This document shows, in pieces, positions 22,260 through 33,239 of a stretch of 64,000 nt of DNA (positions are counted from its first letter, which is position 1; every line of letters begins with the position of its first letter). The notes under the pieces are model-generated. The model saw nothing but the letters and a program-made list of their open reading frames with translations. It had not been told where the DNA came from and did not search any database. The stretch is taken from assembly GCA_026826555.1 (NCBI GenBank), contig JAKSZT010017954.1:1109336-1173335 (forward strand), written 5' to 3'. The position numbers and the translations under genes were made by a program. The stretch is from Tolypeutes matacus (taxonomy: Eukaryota; Chordata; Mammalia; Cingulata; Chlamyphoridae).

Positions 22260-22567
22260 TGGTGCGTGTGATTGTGCACACTGTCCACGTATGCACGTGT
22301 GTGTGTGTGCATGCACGTGAGAGAGGCGTGTGCCCACTCTGCATGGGCTGTGCATACGTGAGCGAGCACGTGGGCTGTGCATTTGGCAGTGTGGGCTGTG
22401 GGGGGTGTTTGTGTGTCTATGTGGGATACGTGTGCTGCGTGTGCAGTGGGTAAAAACGATGTAAGCAGCGTGTCCCTACGTGTTTGTGCGTGTGCATCTG
22501 TGTGCAGTGTGTGAGATCGACAAGTGTGTGGTATGTACAGATGTGCAGTGAGTGTAGAGTGTGTGAT
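22260..22567. repeat. TG-rich, alternating purine-pyrimidine tract
   Basis: About 300 bases dominated by imperfect GTGTG, GCATGCACGTG and GTGTGC words. Low complexity, with many short potential Z-DNA runs. Confidence 0.9.
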
Positions 22568-23244
22568 TCATGAGCCCTCTGTGGGCCGATTAGATTCCCC
22601 TAAGAAGGTTCATCTAACCTACTTGGAGGGTATGTAGTTAGCCCTCTGCCCTCTGGAAGCTGAGAGGGGAAGAGGGTGGGATGCGTCTCGGCATTCGGAG
22701 TATCACCGCGCACTTGATGCCTGTTTCCTGTAAGGTTCTCTCACCCTCAGTGTACCTTCAATCATGGGATCTACTGTTCTTTCTTCTCTAGAGAATGTCT
22801 CCAGTTTTTTGCCTGAGTGGGGAGAGGATCTAGAGGTTACCTACCCTTAGAGAGTTTGATCCTATCTTTCTCTTTTAGCATATTCACATGCCTCCTCCTC
22901 TGCAGGTACCCAGTGCCCTGCAGGGTAAAGGACGCTTCCTTTTCCCTTTGTTTTCCTCCTCACCTCTCCCCTCTGCTGACCTAAACTTCAGCTTTCTTGA
23001 GTCTGCAAAGCCAGCTACCATTTGTCCATTTGTTTTGAGTTTCTCTGTGTCTGATGCTCTTGCCTCGTCTCCCATTTTCTATAACCTTGTAAAAAGTCCC
23101 TTTTCTGCCACTTCCTCGGGGTTTCAAGAGGGTGTGTGGCAGAGGTGTAGCTGCCATCTCTGTCAAAATGTCCCTTTTTGGAGGCAGCTCTCACCACGGG
23201 GCAGCTAGGCTCAGCAGACATCCTGAGCTCAGCTTACTGTCCTG
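22568..23244. other. Unique sequence
   Basis: No gene or repeat recognised. Confidence 0.4.
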
Positions 23245-24713
23245 GTGGTGAAATTAAACTCTTAATTTTTAAAATTTAACTAAGAAATAATTCAAACTAA
23301 AAAGTACTTAAAACACCCCTTGGAGATACTTTATATACCCACCATTGAGATTAAACAGTGATTTTCATTAAGTCCTATTGCCTTCAGAACAGTGTTTTTT
23401 TTAACCTTTTTATTCTGAAATAATTCATAACAGTATATTTTAAAGAAATAAAATGTTACAGGTATGGTTAAAGTCAGGTACAGCTAAAGCCCCACTCTCC
23501 ATGCCCTTTTCTCTTCTAAGACATGATGCTAATCACAAGTTGGGGTGTGTCGTTTCCAGGCTAAGGTCTGTGCTTTTATGACATATATGTGTATATCTGT
23601 ATAATAATAAAACAATATATACTATTATGTGCTTTAAAATTTGGATACATGATTTCTGATGACTTCATTTCACAGCTTGCTTTGTTACTTGACATTAATA
23701 TTTGTGAGTTCTATTTGTATCGACTCTTTTAGCTCTGGTTCATCTATTTTAACTGCTTTATAGTATTCCATGCATGAATACGACAGTTTATTTATCTTTC
23801 CTATCCACTTTTCACAAAAAAGCAAGGCTACAGAGAATACCCTTGGGTTCTTGTGCATATGAGCAAAAGCTTGTCCAGACTGGAAATGTTTATTTATCTT
23901 GAACTCATCTAGATATCGTCAAATTGCTCTCCAAATGCATTGTTCCACCTTCCACATTGGCAGCCATGTATGCAAATCCCCCATTACTCCATATCCTTGC
24001 CAGTGTTTGGTGTTACCAGACTTTCTGATGTTTGACAATCTGATGGATAGGAAATGTTAAATAATTTAAAAGTCCTCCATCCCCCTAATACGTCTGAGAT
24101 TCGGATTCTTTCAGTCTTTGTTTACCCCCAAATTATTGTATTTAGCCATTACTCTTGATAATTTGGCTGGGTATAAAGTTCTTGGTTAACGGTTATTTTC
24201 CCTCTGCATTTTGAAGATATTATACTTTATTTCCAACTTCTCTTGTTGCTGTTGAGAAGTCTGCTGAAGATGCAGTTGTTCTTTGGCAGTAAGCCATCTT
24301 TTCTCTTTAGTTGATTGTAAGATTTTAGCTATATCTTTTTTTAATTCTTTTGTTGTCTTTTTTAGCTATATTTTTGATGTTTCACAGATTCACTGAGATT
24401 TGCCTAGATGTGGATTGCTTTATTTATCCATTTGAGACTCATTGCTATTCTTGAATCTTTGATATATATAGTTTCCAAATTATTTCCAGAAGAGCCCAAG
24501 CCATTATCTCTTCAGATTTTGCCCTTTCACCGTTTTCTGATCCTTCACTTCTGGAACTCCTATTAGACAGATACTGGGTCTCCTTATTCTATCCTCCATG
24601 TCTCTTAACCACTCATGCTTTTCATCTCTTTATGTTTTGATTTCGTATTTTGGGCAATGCCTTTATGTCTACCTTTCAGTTTATCCATCTTTTCTTTTAA
24701 CTTGCCTGTTTAG
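23245..24713 (-). mobile_element. HAL1/L1-like element, left part
   Basis: Antisense LINE. The 3' UTR-like start at 23245-24060 includes 'gtattccatgcatgaatacg'. Then comes text typical of HAL1 or the L1 3' region ('ataatttggctgggtataaa', 'gttgctgttgagaagtctgc', 'atcctccatgtctcttaacc'). Split by the SINE at 24726. Confidence 0.75.
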
Positions 24714-24725
24714 TTTTTATTTTTA

Positions 24726-24806
24726 GCAGGTACTGGGGATTCAACCTGGGACCCCAGGTTGAGTGTGAAGCAGGCACTCAACCACTGAGCTACACCTGCT
24801 CCTCAA
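24726..24806 (-). mobile_element. DAS-type SINE monomer with 12-base target duplication
   Basis: Read on minus: 'gtagctcagtggttgagtgc' (A box) and GGTTGAATCCCC (B box), ending in 'tgctaaaaata'. The exact duplication TTTTTATTTTTA flanks it (24714-24725 and 24807-24818). Confidence 0.9.
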
Positions 24807-24818
24807 TTTTTATTTTTA

Positions 24819-25654
24819 ATATTTTCAATTTCTACGAGTTCTATTTAGTTCTTTTTCATTTTTGCCCAATTTTCAACTCCTTCCTTTAGCTCTTCTTTTT
24901 AAACATCCTTATTTTTATATATTTCATATTTTCTTTCACTTTGGAATTCTATTTTCTCATGTTTTTGGAGCTTTAATTTTTCTGATTGTTTTATTTGCTC
25001 TCACTCATGGTAGATAGTTTCCTTGTTAGCTTTTGTAATTTTTAATCACAACTCACCTTAGTCACAGTTTGTTTTCCTGTTAGAATCCTGTATAGTCTTC
25101 ATTGCGGAACCATTCTTCCACAAATTTTTACAAGGCAACCAGAGTATCGCTGGGCAGGGATTCATTTTCATATTAATTTCTTGGTTTATGGGTTTCTAGA
25201 TAAATTCTGTGGGTTTCTAGTACTAATTCAAATCCCAGATCCACACAAGGCACAGGCCTGAGGTTTGGATGTATCAGGGGAGATTTTTCTATTTAAAAAT
25301 GGAGGTGCTTCATTGCTTCCTCCTAGGCTAACTTCCAGATTGTTTTCTAGCAAACTCTTCATGGAGGGTGTGGTCCTTCCCCATTTCACGGACCCGCAAA
25401 GCTCATGGGTGTGAGAACCCTAAACCCAAGCAGCCAGGTTTCTGTGGTGGAAACTGCCATCCCACCCCCACCCCAGATCAGTCACAACATCTGCTCATAT
25501 GCAACATCTCTTTTCCGTTTCCTTTTTATTCTTGTAAGCACCTCCTTTGTTTCTTGGGTACTCAACTATGCATTTGAAATTAGTTTCGCTGTATTTTAGC
25601 CAGTATTTCTAAATGTTTGTAGTAGGAGATTTTTCTTATCTGCCATTTTGTGAG
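24819..25654 (-). mobile_element. HAL1/L1-like element, right part
   Basis: Continues after the SINE ('acgagttctatttagttctt', then 'cttttgtaatttttaatcac'). Similarity becomes weak after about 25200, so the far boundary is approximate. Confidence 0.6.
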
Positions 25655-25659
25655 AGCTA

Positions 25660-25748
25660 GAGCTCTCTACTTAACCTCCTAGAGTGTCAATTTCTTCATT
25701 TGTGAAGTGGGAATACTGTTGCCTTCTACAAAAAATTGTCAAGATGAG
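25660..25748 (+). mobile_element. MIR, left part, split by an LTR
   Basis: 'caatttcttcatttgtgaag' is MIR core. The 3' end ('gtgagtgctcaataatgcta') is at 26196-26275 beyond the LTR. Confidence 0.8.
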
Positions 25749-26195
25749 TGTGATGGTTAGGCTAATGTGTCAATTCGGCCAGGTAATTGTGCCCAGTTGT
25801 TTGGTCAAGCAAGCACTGGTCTAACTGCAATACAAGGACATTTATGGACTTTAATCATCAGTCAGTTTACTGCATAGATGGCTGATTACATCTACGATCA
25901 ACCACGGAGATTGCCATCAACAATGAGTAACGTTTATCCAATCAGTTGAATGCCTTAAAATGGGATGTAATTTCAGCATTCAGGGAAGATTTCCTAGCTT
26001 GTCTTTGGACAGCCAGCGTCTCCTGGAAACTCATCAAGGACCTTCATTGGACTTTCATCAGAGCCCCTGGTTTGCAGCCTGCCTGCGGAACCTGGACTTG
26101 TGCATCCCCACAGTCACATGAGAGAATTTTATAAAATCTCATACTATTTACAGATATCTCCTGTTGATTCTGTTTCCCTAGAGAACCCTAATACA
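25749..26195 (+). mobile_element. Solitary ERVL (MLT2-like) LTR with exact target duplication
   Basis: A 447-base LTR starting TGTGATGGTTAG and ending CCTAATACA, in the style of MLT2. The 5-base duplication ATGAG lies on both sides (25744-25748 and 26196-26200). Endogenous retroviral origin, with only the LTR left and no coding region present. Confidence 0.88.
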
Positions 26196-26275
26196 ATGAG
26201 GTAAGAATTTAAGTAAAAGGTCTAGACACATGGTGAGTGCTCAATAATGCTAAAGCTAATGATTATTGTTATATT
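26196..26275 (+). mobile_element. MIR, right part
   Basis: MIR 3' end text interrupted by the ERVL LTR. Confidence 0.75.
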
Positions 26276-26515
26276 GATGCCATATATATTTTTTCCTTAT
26301 TGAGATTTTTCTTTATAGCTTAGCTGGAGGCCTTTGAAAATAAAATACCTAAATTGCTCCCAATACAAGTTGTGATTGTTAATTATGCTAAACTTATCCT
26401 GAGAAGGAGATAGAAAAGAGATGAAACTAAATGTTAGTGTTCACGTATTATGCTGGTTATTTTAATATATATTATCTCATATCATCCCTGAAATAATACC
26501 AATGATGTTGGATAT

Positions 26516-26852
26516 TGCAGTAGTCAGGATGGAGTAGGTTACACTTTGGTAACAAGCAGTCCCAGGATTTCAGGGAGTTAACATAAAAGTTTCTGTCTTG
26601 CTCATGCTTCATGTCCAGTGCAGGTCAGTGGAGAGCCCAGCATCACAGAGTCCAGGTTGACAGAGTTTTCACCATCTTGCAGCTGCACCTTCTGGAACAG
26701 GTGGGAGACTGAAAAATTGATCATGGACTTTTCACCACCTGAACCTTTGTGACTTAACTGGCCAGAGCTAGATGTGTGACCCTAGTCAACTCAAAGGGTT
26801 CAAGGAAATATGGGGAAAAAATGGAATATTTTGGCACCTCATCTCTGAAACA
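26516..26852 (+). mobile_element. LTR-like element (MaLR/ERVL class), diverged
   Basis: 'tgcagtagtcaggatggagt', 'ggttacactttggtaacaag' and 'cttgctcatgcttcatgtcc' resemble an old MaLR-class LTR. Edges are approximate and no target duplication was identified. Confidence 0.6.
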
Positions 26853-26869
26853 GGCAGAATAGAAAGAAG

Positions 26870-27065
26870 TGAACTTTCATCAAGTACCTAAGTGTCCAGC
26901 ACGGCGCTAGGCCCGTTTCCCACATTTCTCTTATCAGTGCTCGGCAGTGCTGCAAAGCAGCTCTGCATACGAAGACATCGAAGCCCAGAGAGGTTAAAGG
27001 AGCCTGTACAAGGTGCCACACCTAATCAGTGGCAGAGGTCAGCAATTGAATTCTACCTTCTGACC
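26870..27065 (-). mobile_element. MIR fragment
   Basis: 'agcacggcgctaggcccgtt', 'agcccagagaggttaaagga' and 'aatcagtggcagaggtcagc' in reversed MIR order. Confidence 0.8.
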
Positions 27066-27709
27066 CCACTCTATATTTCCACCAGGGAAGAGAAAGACCC
27101 AGAGAGCGAGGGACAAGCAGATGCAGAGAGAGGTGAGAGAAGTCCAGAGGGCAGCTCAGAGCTTGCTGGGGTTCAGGAGATATTGTCTTCCATTTGAGAC
27201 CCAGTGGCAGGGAGGTATCTGGTCGACCTTCCAATACCGCTGAGTGAGGTATTCACAGCATCGCTTCAGAGGATAGTCATTTTATGCCAGACACCTGCAT
27301 ATTTAGAGACACATTCCAAATCCAGGCAATGAATGCTGTGTGCTAAGTGTGAGTCTGGGTCCTTTGTGCTGCAGGGGCTACCAAGCCTCCCCTGGGACAT
27401 ACACCTGGTCAGAAAGGACATCATGGTTCTGATCGTGTCCTTTTTTGTGCTGCCCTGAAGCTTGTCCCAGTCTCTGTCCCAGCTCTCACACCCCTGATCC
27501 ATGGCTGCCCTCGTTCACATGGCTGCTTTGGGCAGGAAGGCTGGGGGATTCGTCTCTGCACCTGCCGAGTCCCGGGCAGGGCTTGGCCCTGGGGAGGCCT
27601 TGGGAGAGGCTCTTTGATGGGACAGTTCTGACTGTTCCAGCATCTCCCTGAGCAGGTTGCAACACACCTGCAGGTGCCAGGGCCTTGGAGGCCGCCTGTG
27701 TGGAGGGTG
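27066..27709. other. Unique sequence
   Basis: Nothing recognised apart from a possible faint L2 trace around 27300-27390. Confidence 0.35.
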
Positions 27710-27805
27710 CATGGCACAGTGGATGCAGGAGACCCTGGTGGCTCGGGGCCTGGCTTCTGAAGCCTTGTGACTTTGGGATGGTTACCCCATCTCAGATGGT
27801 GGCAG
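27710..27805 (+). mobile_element. MIR fragment
   Basis: 'catggcacagtggatgcagg' and 'cttgtgactttgggatggtt' match the MIR 5' half. Confidence 0.6.
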
Positions 27806-28236
27806 TGGGGAGAAAGCCATCTCAGCAGGCCTGAGATTCTCTGGGATTCTGGGGTCTGTTTCAGCCTCCAGACATGGCCGAAACCTGAGAAAGGGATGGT
27901 CAGATGTCATCAGCCTCGCAGAGGAACCCAGCTGAATTCTTGGTTCCAGTCCCCTCTGGAGCCCAGGGCTGTGTCCTACCCCGTGAGGAGGCCTCAGGCT
28001 GGGGGCTGGGGTTCGAGGTGCAGGCTCACCAGGGACATCAAGGAGGGAGGGGCTGGGGCTGTGACCCTGGCTGGACCCCACCCGGGGGTGCCCCCACGGG
28101 CGGCTCTGCAGGGGAGGGCTGGAGCCAGCCCCCCTTCCTCACCAGCTGGCCCTGCCTCTGCCACCAGCAGCTGTGGGGAGCGGGGCTGGGGCTGCGTTAT
28201 AGAATTCCTGGCTGCAAAGGCCACGCAGTTGTTTTA
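27806..28236. other. Unique GC-rich sequence
   Basis: Guanine-rich runs at 28044-28061. No gene recognised. Confidence 0.4.
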
Positions 28237-28500
28237 GATTAGCATACAAATCGACATTAGTGCCGTACATCTGTTGTTAATCCACATCCTGGTGGAAGGG
28301 GGATGCCAGCACGTCGTTTATTAGGCACGCCGATCCCATAATGTCCTTTTTCGCTGCCTTTGTCTTCCATCAGAGTCCATAATGGGTTCCAGGATGTCTT
28401 TTATTTTGCTACAGACCACATTTCCTCCTGCCTAACAGATCAGAACGTAATGGATTCCAGGATGTAATTTATGCTATTTTGGAATCAGACTCTGCACTAT
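28237..28500. promoter_or_regulatory. Candidate conserved non-coding element with internal direct repeats
   Basis: AT-richer island in GC-rich DNA. 'attagcatacaaat' at 28238-28251 resembles a POU/octamer site next to ATTAG homeodomain cores. Two diverged copies of the motif TAATGGRTTCCAGGATG lie at 28380-28396 and 28448-28464, each followed by a TTTAT/GCTA-type AT-rich stretch, and a third weaker start is at 28337. No transposon match recognised. Function inferred only. Confidence 0.35.
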
Positions 28501-28914
28501 TAATTCTGGAACCTTTGGGCAGATCTGCAGGGAGGCCGTGGCCTTGGGTTTGCCCCGTGGTGCTCAGACCAGCACTGGGAACTCGGGACCGGGTGGGCGG
28601 GGAAGGGGCCAAGGCCGAGAGCTCCCAGTTAAGGGAATTCCAGGCAGGCGTGGGAGAGGAGGCCAGAGGGTGCTGGGGGAGAGACAAGAGGAAGCCAAGA
28701 GGCTACAGGGGGTGGGGCGCAGATGTTCTCAAGCCCCCGGAACCAGCAGAACCTCCCAGGGCTGGTCACAGACACTGGATCTGAGCTCAAGAGCTGCTGG
28801 AGGAAAGAGCCTTGTCCCTGGGCATCCAGGGAGGGCCGAGCCCCAGGGAGGTGTTTCCGGGGAGGGCGGCAAGGGGTACATGCAAGGGCTCTGTCCTTGG
28901 GGTCACCCAGGCCT
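28501..28914. other. Unique GC-rich sequence
   Basis: No repeat or exon recognised. Confidence 0.4.
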
Positions 28915-29000
28915 GGTCTGAGCCAAGCTTTGCCACTTACTTACTGCGTGACCCTGGGATGGACACTCCCCTCCCTGAGGCTGGGGTTCTGTGCCCAGAG
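28915..29000 (+). mobile_element. MIR fragment
   Basis: 'agctttgccacttacttact' then 'gcgtgaccctgggatggaca'. Confidence 0.7.
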
Positions 29001-30030
29001 CCATCCCTGAGCCTTAGAAAGATATACAAAGTGTCATGTCGGTGTGAAAGTTCTGGAGAAGACAACCTATTTTCCTTCCAGAGGGCAGGGTGGTGTCTGA
29101 TGCGTTGCTTGGCCAGGTGGGTCCCCTACACCTGTTGGTGGAGCAAGTGAGCAGTGACTGGCAGAATGTCACACTCCAGGGGTGCACCACCTTTGCGTGA
29201 ATTAGAAAAGCTGGAGGGCAGGACCCTGGGAACATGTGTCCCTGGCCCTGAGTGAGGAAGGGGGAGACTTCGAGGGCCGCTCGGGTCTCTTTGGTGCCCT
29301 GTGCCTTGGTCCATAGACCTGGCTCACCCATGTCAGGTGTCTGAGCCTGTGGGTTCCTGGCCTGGGCAGATGCTGGGTGGGGTGGGGGACTCCTGCCCCC
29401 AGGACTGTCACTGTCAGGGAGGCTGAGGAGAGGAAGTGCGCTTCTGGGTGGCTTCACCCTGATTGTCACCATCTGGCTGTGGCCACCGAATGCTGTCCTG
29501 ATGGGGAGCTCACTCCCTCCCTGGCTGCCCTTTGCCTTGGGTAGCTGAAGCTGGAGGACCCTCTCAGACAGAGGGCCTGGGGCCTACCCCCCACCAAGGG
29601 CTCCTCAGCCAGGCCTGCCCCCCGCCTGCTGCCAGGCTGGGGAGGGGGTCTTCTCCACGGTACTTCCCCTTCCTCTTCTGACTCTGTGTTTGAGCCTCTT
29701 TCCCCCTCTCCTGGGTACCTTCTTGGGCATGTTTGAGGGGCCCTGGCCCTCTCAGAGGTAGGGGCTCAGAACCAGCTCCCTTGGGGTAGGTGTTTGTGTG
29801 GGACAATGGGAAGGGTGGTGTCCGGGCCTCCCACCCCCCCCCCAGGCGTCCTTGGGGTGTCCTGCTTGCGTGCCGGCCCTTTGGTTGCCCACCCTCCGCT
29901 TGACAAAAGCCCCCTCCCCGTAGCTGGGTCTGGAGGGGTCCTGGGCAGAGAAGACCACCTCCTGGGGCAGGTCAGAGCCCTCCACAGCACTAGTCCTGGA
30001 GACCACAAAGCAAACCCCCAGTGTTACTTT
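29001..30030. other. Unique GC-rich sequence
   Basis: About 1 kb, high GC, with a C run at 29834-29843. No repeat or gene identified. Confidence 0.4.
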
Positions 30031-30480
30031 GGGGCTATTTGTAGTGTCTTTTTAGTTTGCAGGATCCACCCTCCCGCCCCCAATAAAAAAAGTTCACTGA
30101 GTGTCCTGGTCCAGGAACCTTTTGACATCTCGCTGCCTTTCATTGTTTTGAGCTATTTTACAACCCTGTAAAGTTGTACAAAACTACTAAAAATGCAAAT
30201 GGTTCTTGTCCGTATTAACATAAATTAATTATGTCCAGTGGAGGGCAATTGGTCATTGCCCTGTGGAGGGACCCGCTTTGCATCCAAGTGTCCGTTTGTC
30301 TTTTGCCTATATCTGTGTGTGGTTCTCTGCATTTTCCTCTGAACTAGTTGTAGCATCTTCCAGGTTTGTTCCCTCTTTAATTAATGTGTTAAATAAAATC
30401 TTAGGCACATGTTCATTTCATATTTGAATGGGAGCCATGATTTTTTCCTTTCATTAAACTGGTCCTTTAACAACCTATTT
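30031..30480. promoter_or_regulatory. Candidate conserved non-coding element
   Basis: AT-rich, repeat-free stretch in a GC-rich context. It has a perfect octamer ATGCAAAT at 30193-30200, followed by AATTAATTA (30223-30231) and a CAATTG site (30247-30252). A polyadenylation-like AATAAA at 30392-30397 is also present. Old L1 3' UTR origin cannot be excluded. Confidence 0.3.
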
Positions 30481-31218
30481 TGAGTCTGCAGAGTTAGGGG
30501 AGCTGCAGCTTAACCCCTGAGAGTCCTCGGCCGAAGTCAACCTTCTCGCATGGGTTGAAATGAGGTCCGAATGTGTGGACACCGAGCAGGGGATGGGAAG
30601 GTCCGGTCTCTTCCCTCGTTCCTTGCGAGAACCTGTGGAGTGGGTAGACGAAAGACTCACACCCGAAGACCCCAGGGAGTTGGGTGGGGAGCCTGGGCCC
30701 TTTCCCCATGTGTGGGAAGGCAGGGCCTGGGGTCTTAGCTTTTAAAGCCCAGCTATTCTTTCCCCTATTCTAGGGGAAAGAGGTGCCAGGTATATTCCAC
30801 CTCTGCACCCAGGGAGCACGTGGTAGCAATCACATGGGCAGCTGCCCAGGCTCGGGCGCTGCAGGAGTGGCCGAGACCCCAAGGCCACGTTCACGCCGGC
30901 GGGCAGCATGTGCTTCCTGTTTGCCAGGCCGGCCTGAGCTCATGACTTACCCCTCTGGTTAACTCCAGGGACATGAGCTGTAGGGACAAGCATTGGTCCA
31001 CTACAGAGACGGGCCTAGCCGCAGGAAGTTCAAGCAGGCAGCCAAGGTCACACCACATTCGGGAGCAGCAGCAGCTGAGAGGCGCCCTGTCCTCCCAACA
31101 TGGGGTTCAAAAGGCAGAGGGACCCAAGTTGTCCCCAGTGGATCAAACAGCAATCCAGGGTGCCCGGAACTGCTCAGACAATGGGCTTTTGTTTGGTTCA
31201 GAAGAAACCTAGTCATTA
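30481..31218. other. Unique sequence
   Basis: No repeat or exon recognised. Confidence 0.4.
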
Positions 31219-31239
31219 AAAAAAAAAAAAAAAAAAAAA
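31219..31239. repeat. Poly-A run
   Basis: Twenty-one consecutive A bases. No SINE or retrocopy body could be recognised upstream, so it may be a simple homopolymer or the tail of an unrecognised old retrocopy. Confidence 0.9.
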
Positions 31240-31574
31240 GCAAAACAATAAAAAGCATTTGCAGGAGAAATGTGAAGCCTGCCTGGTGGGTGGCTGTTCA
31301 TTTGGTTGGAAAAGTGCATTTGTCGCTGGGGGGATTGCAGCCTGTTTCCTTTTGCAGCTGTCCTGGAGCGGGCAGGTCACCTTGGAACTGTCCTGAAACG
31401 AACCCAGGCAGAGCTGTCCTGGCAGCCGGCTTCTAATCATTCCATTCTCCAGGGTCACCCTGTCTGTCCTCTGCCCGGCAAGACCGGAAGACAGGGCCAT
31501 TCTGAAAGCAGCACACTTTTAGAGCTGGCCTCGTGGTAAAGCAGAGAGATGTAGTTCAGTCTATAGATGTAGGA
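31240..31574. other. Unique sequence
   Basis: No repeat recognised. Confidence 0.4.
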
Positions 31575-31640
31575 ACTTAACCCCTCTGGGCCTCAGTTTC
31601 CTCCCCTGTCAAATGGGGGCGGGCATGCTTTTCCTTGCAG
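31575..31640 (+). mobile_element. MIR fragment
   Basis: 'ctctgggcctcagtttcctc' followed by 'tgtcaaatgggggcg'. Confidence 0.8.
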
Positions 31641-32104
31641 GGTGCTGTTGGCTGGAGCCCCCTCCCCTCCGAGAGCTGGCTGTTAGGCTTTCACCAGCAG
31701 CCGCTGGAGGTTGTGTGAAGGTGTCGTGGGAGTTGGGGGCCCACCGCTCGGGCTGCTCTGCCCCCTGGGGTGTGAGGACTATGGGGTAACAAGTAATGTG
31801 AGCTCTGGGGCTGGGCCTCTGGCTGGGCACGCGGTCTTGCTCCAAAGTCTGGGAGATTCTGTTGGAGGGGCTAACGACGGCGGGGTGGCTGCTCCCAGGT
31901 CCAGAGGGGGTTCCACGGGAGATCCCGGTCAGCGTGGCTGCTTTAGGAAGGTGAGCGCTGAACTCTCAAGGAAGTGCCATCTCCTACTCTTTCCTCTTGT
32001 CTGCACAGTGGGATCTTGAGTATATCTGTGTATGTTGGGGGGCGGTGGTGGGGGCTTCTTTCTTTTTCCTTAATAGAAGTAGTGCTAAAATAATATGGGT
32101 AATG
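31641..32104. other. Unique GC-rich sequence
   Basis: Nothing recognised. A splice-donor-like AAG|GTGAGC at about 31948/31951 has no convincing partner. Confidence 0.4.
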
Positions 32105-32240
32105 ATGATGATGGTTTGTCAGGTGTGCTGGGCAAAGTCTGAACATTGGGCTCATTTACTCAAACAAGGTGAGTGCTGTCGCCCCTCTTTCTGGAGGAGA
32201 AAAATAAGACTGGATGGAGTCATAAATGCCAGAGCTGGGC
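32105..32240 (-). mobile_element. MIR fragment
   Basis: 'caggtgtgctgggcaaagtc', 'ggctcatttactcaaacaag' and 'gaggagaaaaataagactgg' follow the reversed MIR order. The donor-like AAG|GTGAGT inside it is therefore repeat-derived. Confidence 0.6.
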
Positions 32241-32289
32241 TGGGCCCAGGGTCTGCCTGAACCAAAGTGCATCCTTTTCCCTCCTCATT

Positions 32290-32600
32290 GCACTAGAGAT
32301 CAAGAAGTCAGGATGGGCCAGGCTGCACCCCTTCCTGGCCACCCCAGGGGATGCACTTCCACCCTCTGCCTGCCTCCTCCCCTTCCCCACCCAGTCAAAC
32401 CAGACTCTCTTCTTCTCTCCTCCACCCAAGCTCAGGCTTGCACCCCACCCCATCTCCTCCCTGTTTGCCCAGCAGTTTCTGCTTGTCCGCAAAGGCCCAG
32501 CTGAGAAGTCACCCCCGGGAAGTCTTCCCTGGTTCCCCAGAGGTCTTGCAGGGTTAGAGCCCTCACCCCACTATGTGAAAACTGCTTATGGGTCTCGGCC
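32290..32600 (+). mobile_element. L2 3' region
   Basis: C/T-rich text with 'gtcacccccgggaagtcttc' and 'cctggttccccag' corresponds to the L2 stretch upstream of its terminal motif. Confidence 0.65.
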
Positions 32601-32604
32601 AACA

Positions 32605-33110
32605 GGGTTTCTTTGCTTTTTGGTACCCTGGGCCCCTTTCGCTGCTGGCTGCTAGAGCCTGCAGGCTTTTTCTCAGAATGTTTTAAAAGGCATAAAGTAA
32701 CCTATTGGGATTACAAATTACTGAGAAATACAGTTATCAAAAATTTTTTTTGAAAAATGAAAGTTTAATAGAATAATGCTTGTGATTCTTTGCTGACACA
32801 CTGAATAGCAAGCTCTAACAGCAGGTCAATGTCATCATGCACGTCCATGGTATTTTAAGATAGCTGCAATAATTGTAATGTGATGTGAAAATACCCATGA
32901 ATTCTAACCGAAACAAAGGCACAGGTACTTCTAATTCTACTGCATTTTTGAAAAAACTGCATTCATATTGGATAGAAATGCTGAATTTCAGCTAGAGGTT
33001 GGGGAAGATAAAATGTGATACATTCCCCATCAAAGTTCATGAGCCCACTGATTTCAATCCTTGGACCCTGGCTAAGAGTTGGGTTCCTTGGGGGGCTGGG
33101 ATTTGGCTCT
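32605..33110 (+). mobile_element. hAT-Charlie-type DNA transposon fossil
   Basis: 'tttctcagaatgttttaaaa', 'ttacaaattactgagaaata', 'tgtaatgtgatgtgaaaata' and 'aaagttcatgagcccactga' follow a familiar MER/Charlie consensus that ends near 'ttggaccctggctaag'. It resembles a longer relative of the 196-base element at 16158. Terminal repeats are eroded. Confidence 0.7.
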
Positions 33111-33159
33111 GCCTGCATTTCTGGTACTTCGAAGAATGTCTGGTCATATGCAGACAAGC

Positions 33160-33195
33160 TGAACGCAGCAGGTTTGTTGAATGAATGAGTGACTG
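33160..33195 (+). mobile_element. L2 terminal motif
   Basis: 'ttgttgaatgaatgagtgac' is the L2 3' terminal repeat, with little L2 body preserved upstream. Confidence 0.5.
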
Positions 33196-33239
33196 AAATA
33201 AATCAAGGAAGGCGAGGCAGGGGGCCAGGCCTCCCCCCT

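Noticed and set aside
31219..31239. Processed pseudogene tail
   Set aside because: No recognisable gene body upstream and no flanking duplication found.
32105..32240. Splice donor AAG|GTGAGT at about 32168
   Set aside because: It lies in a diverged MIR and has no matching coding segment.
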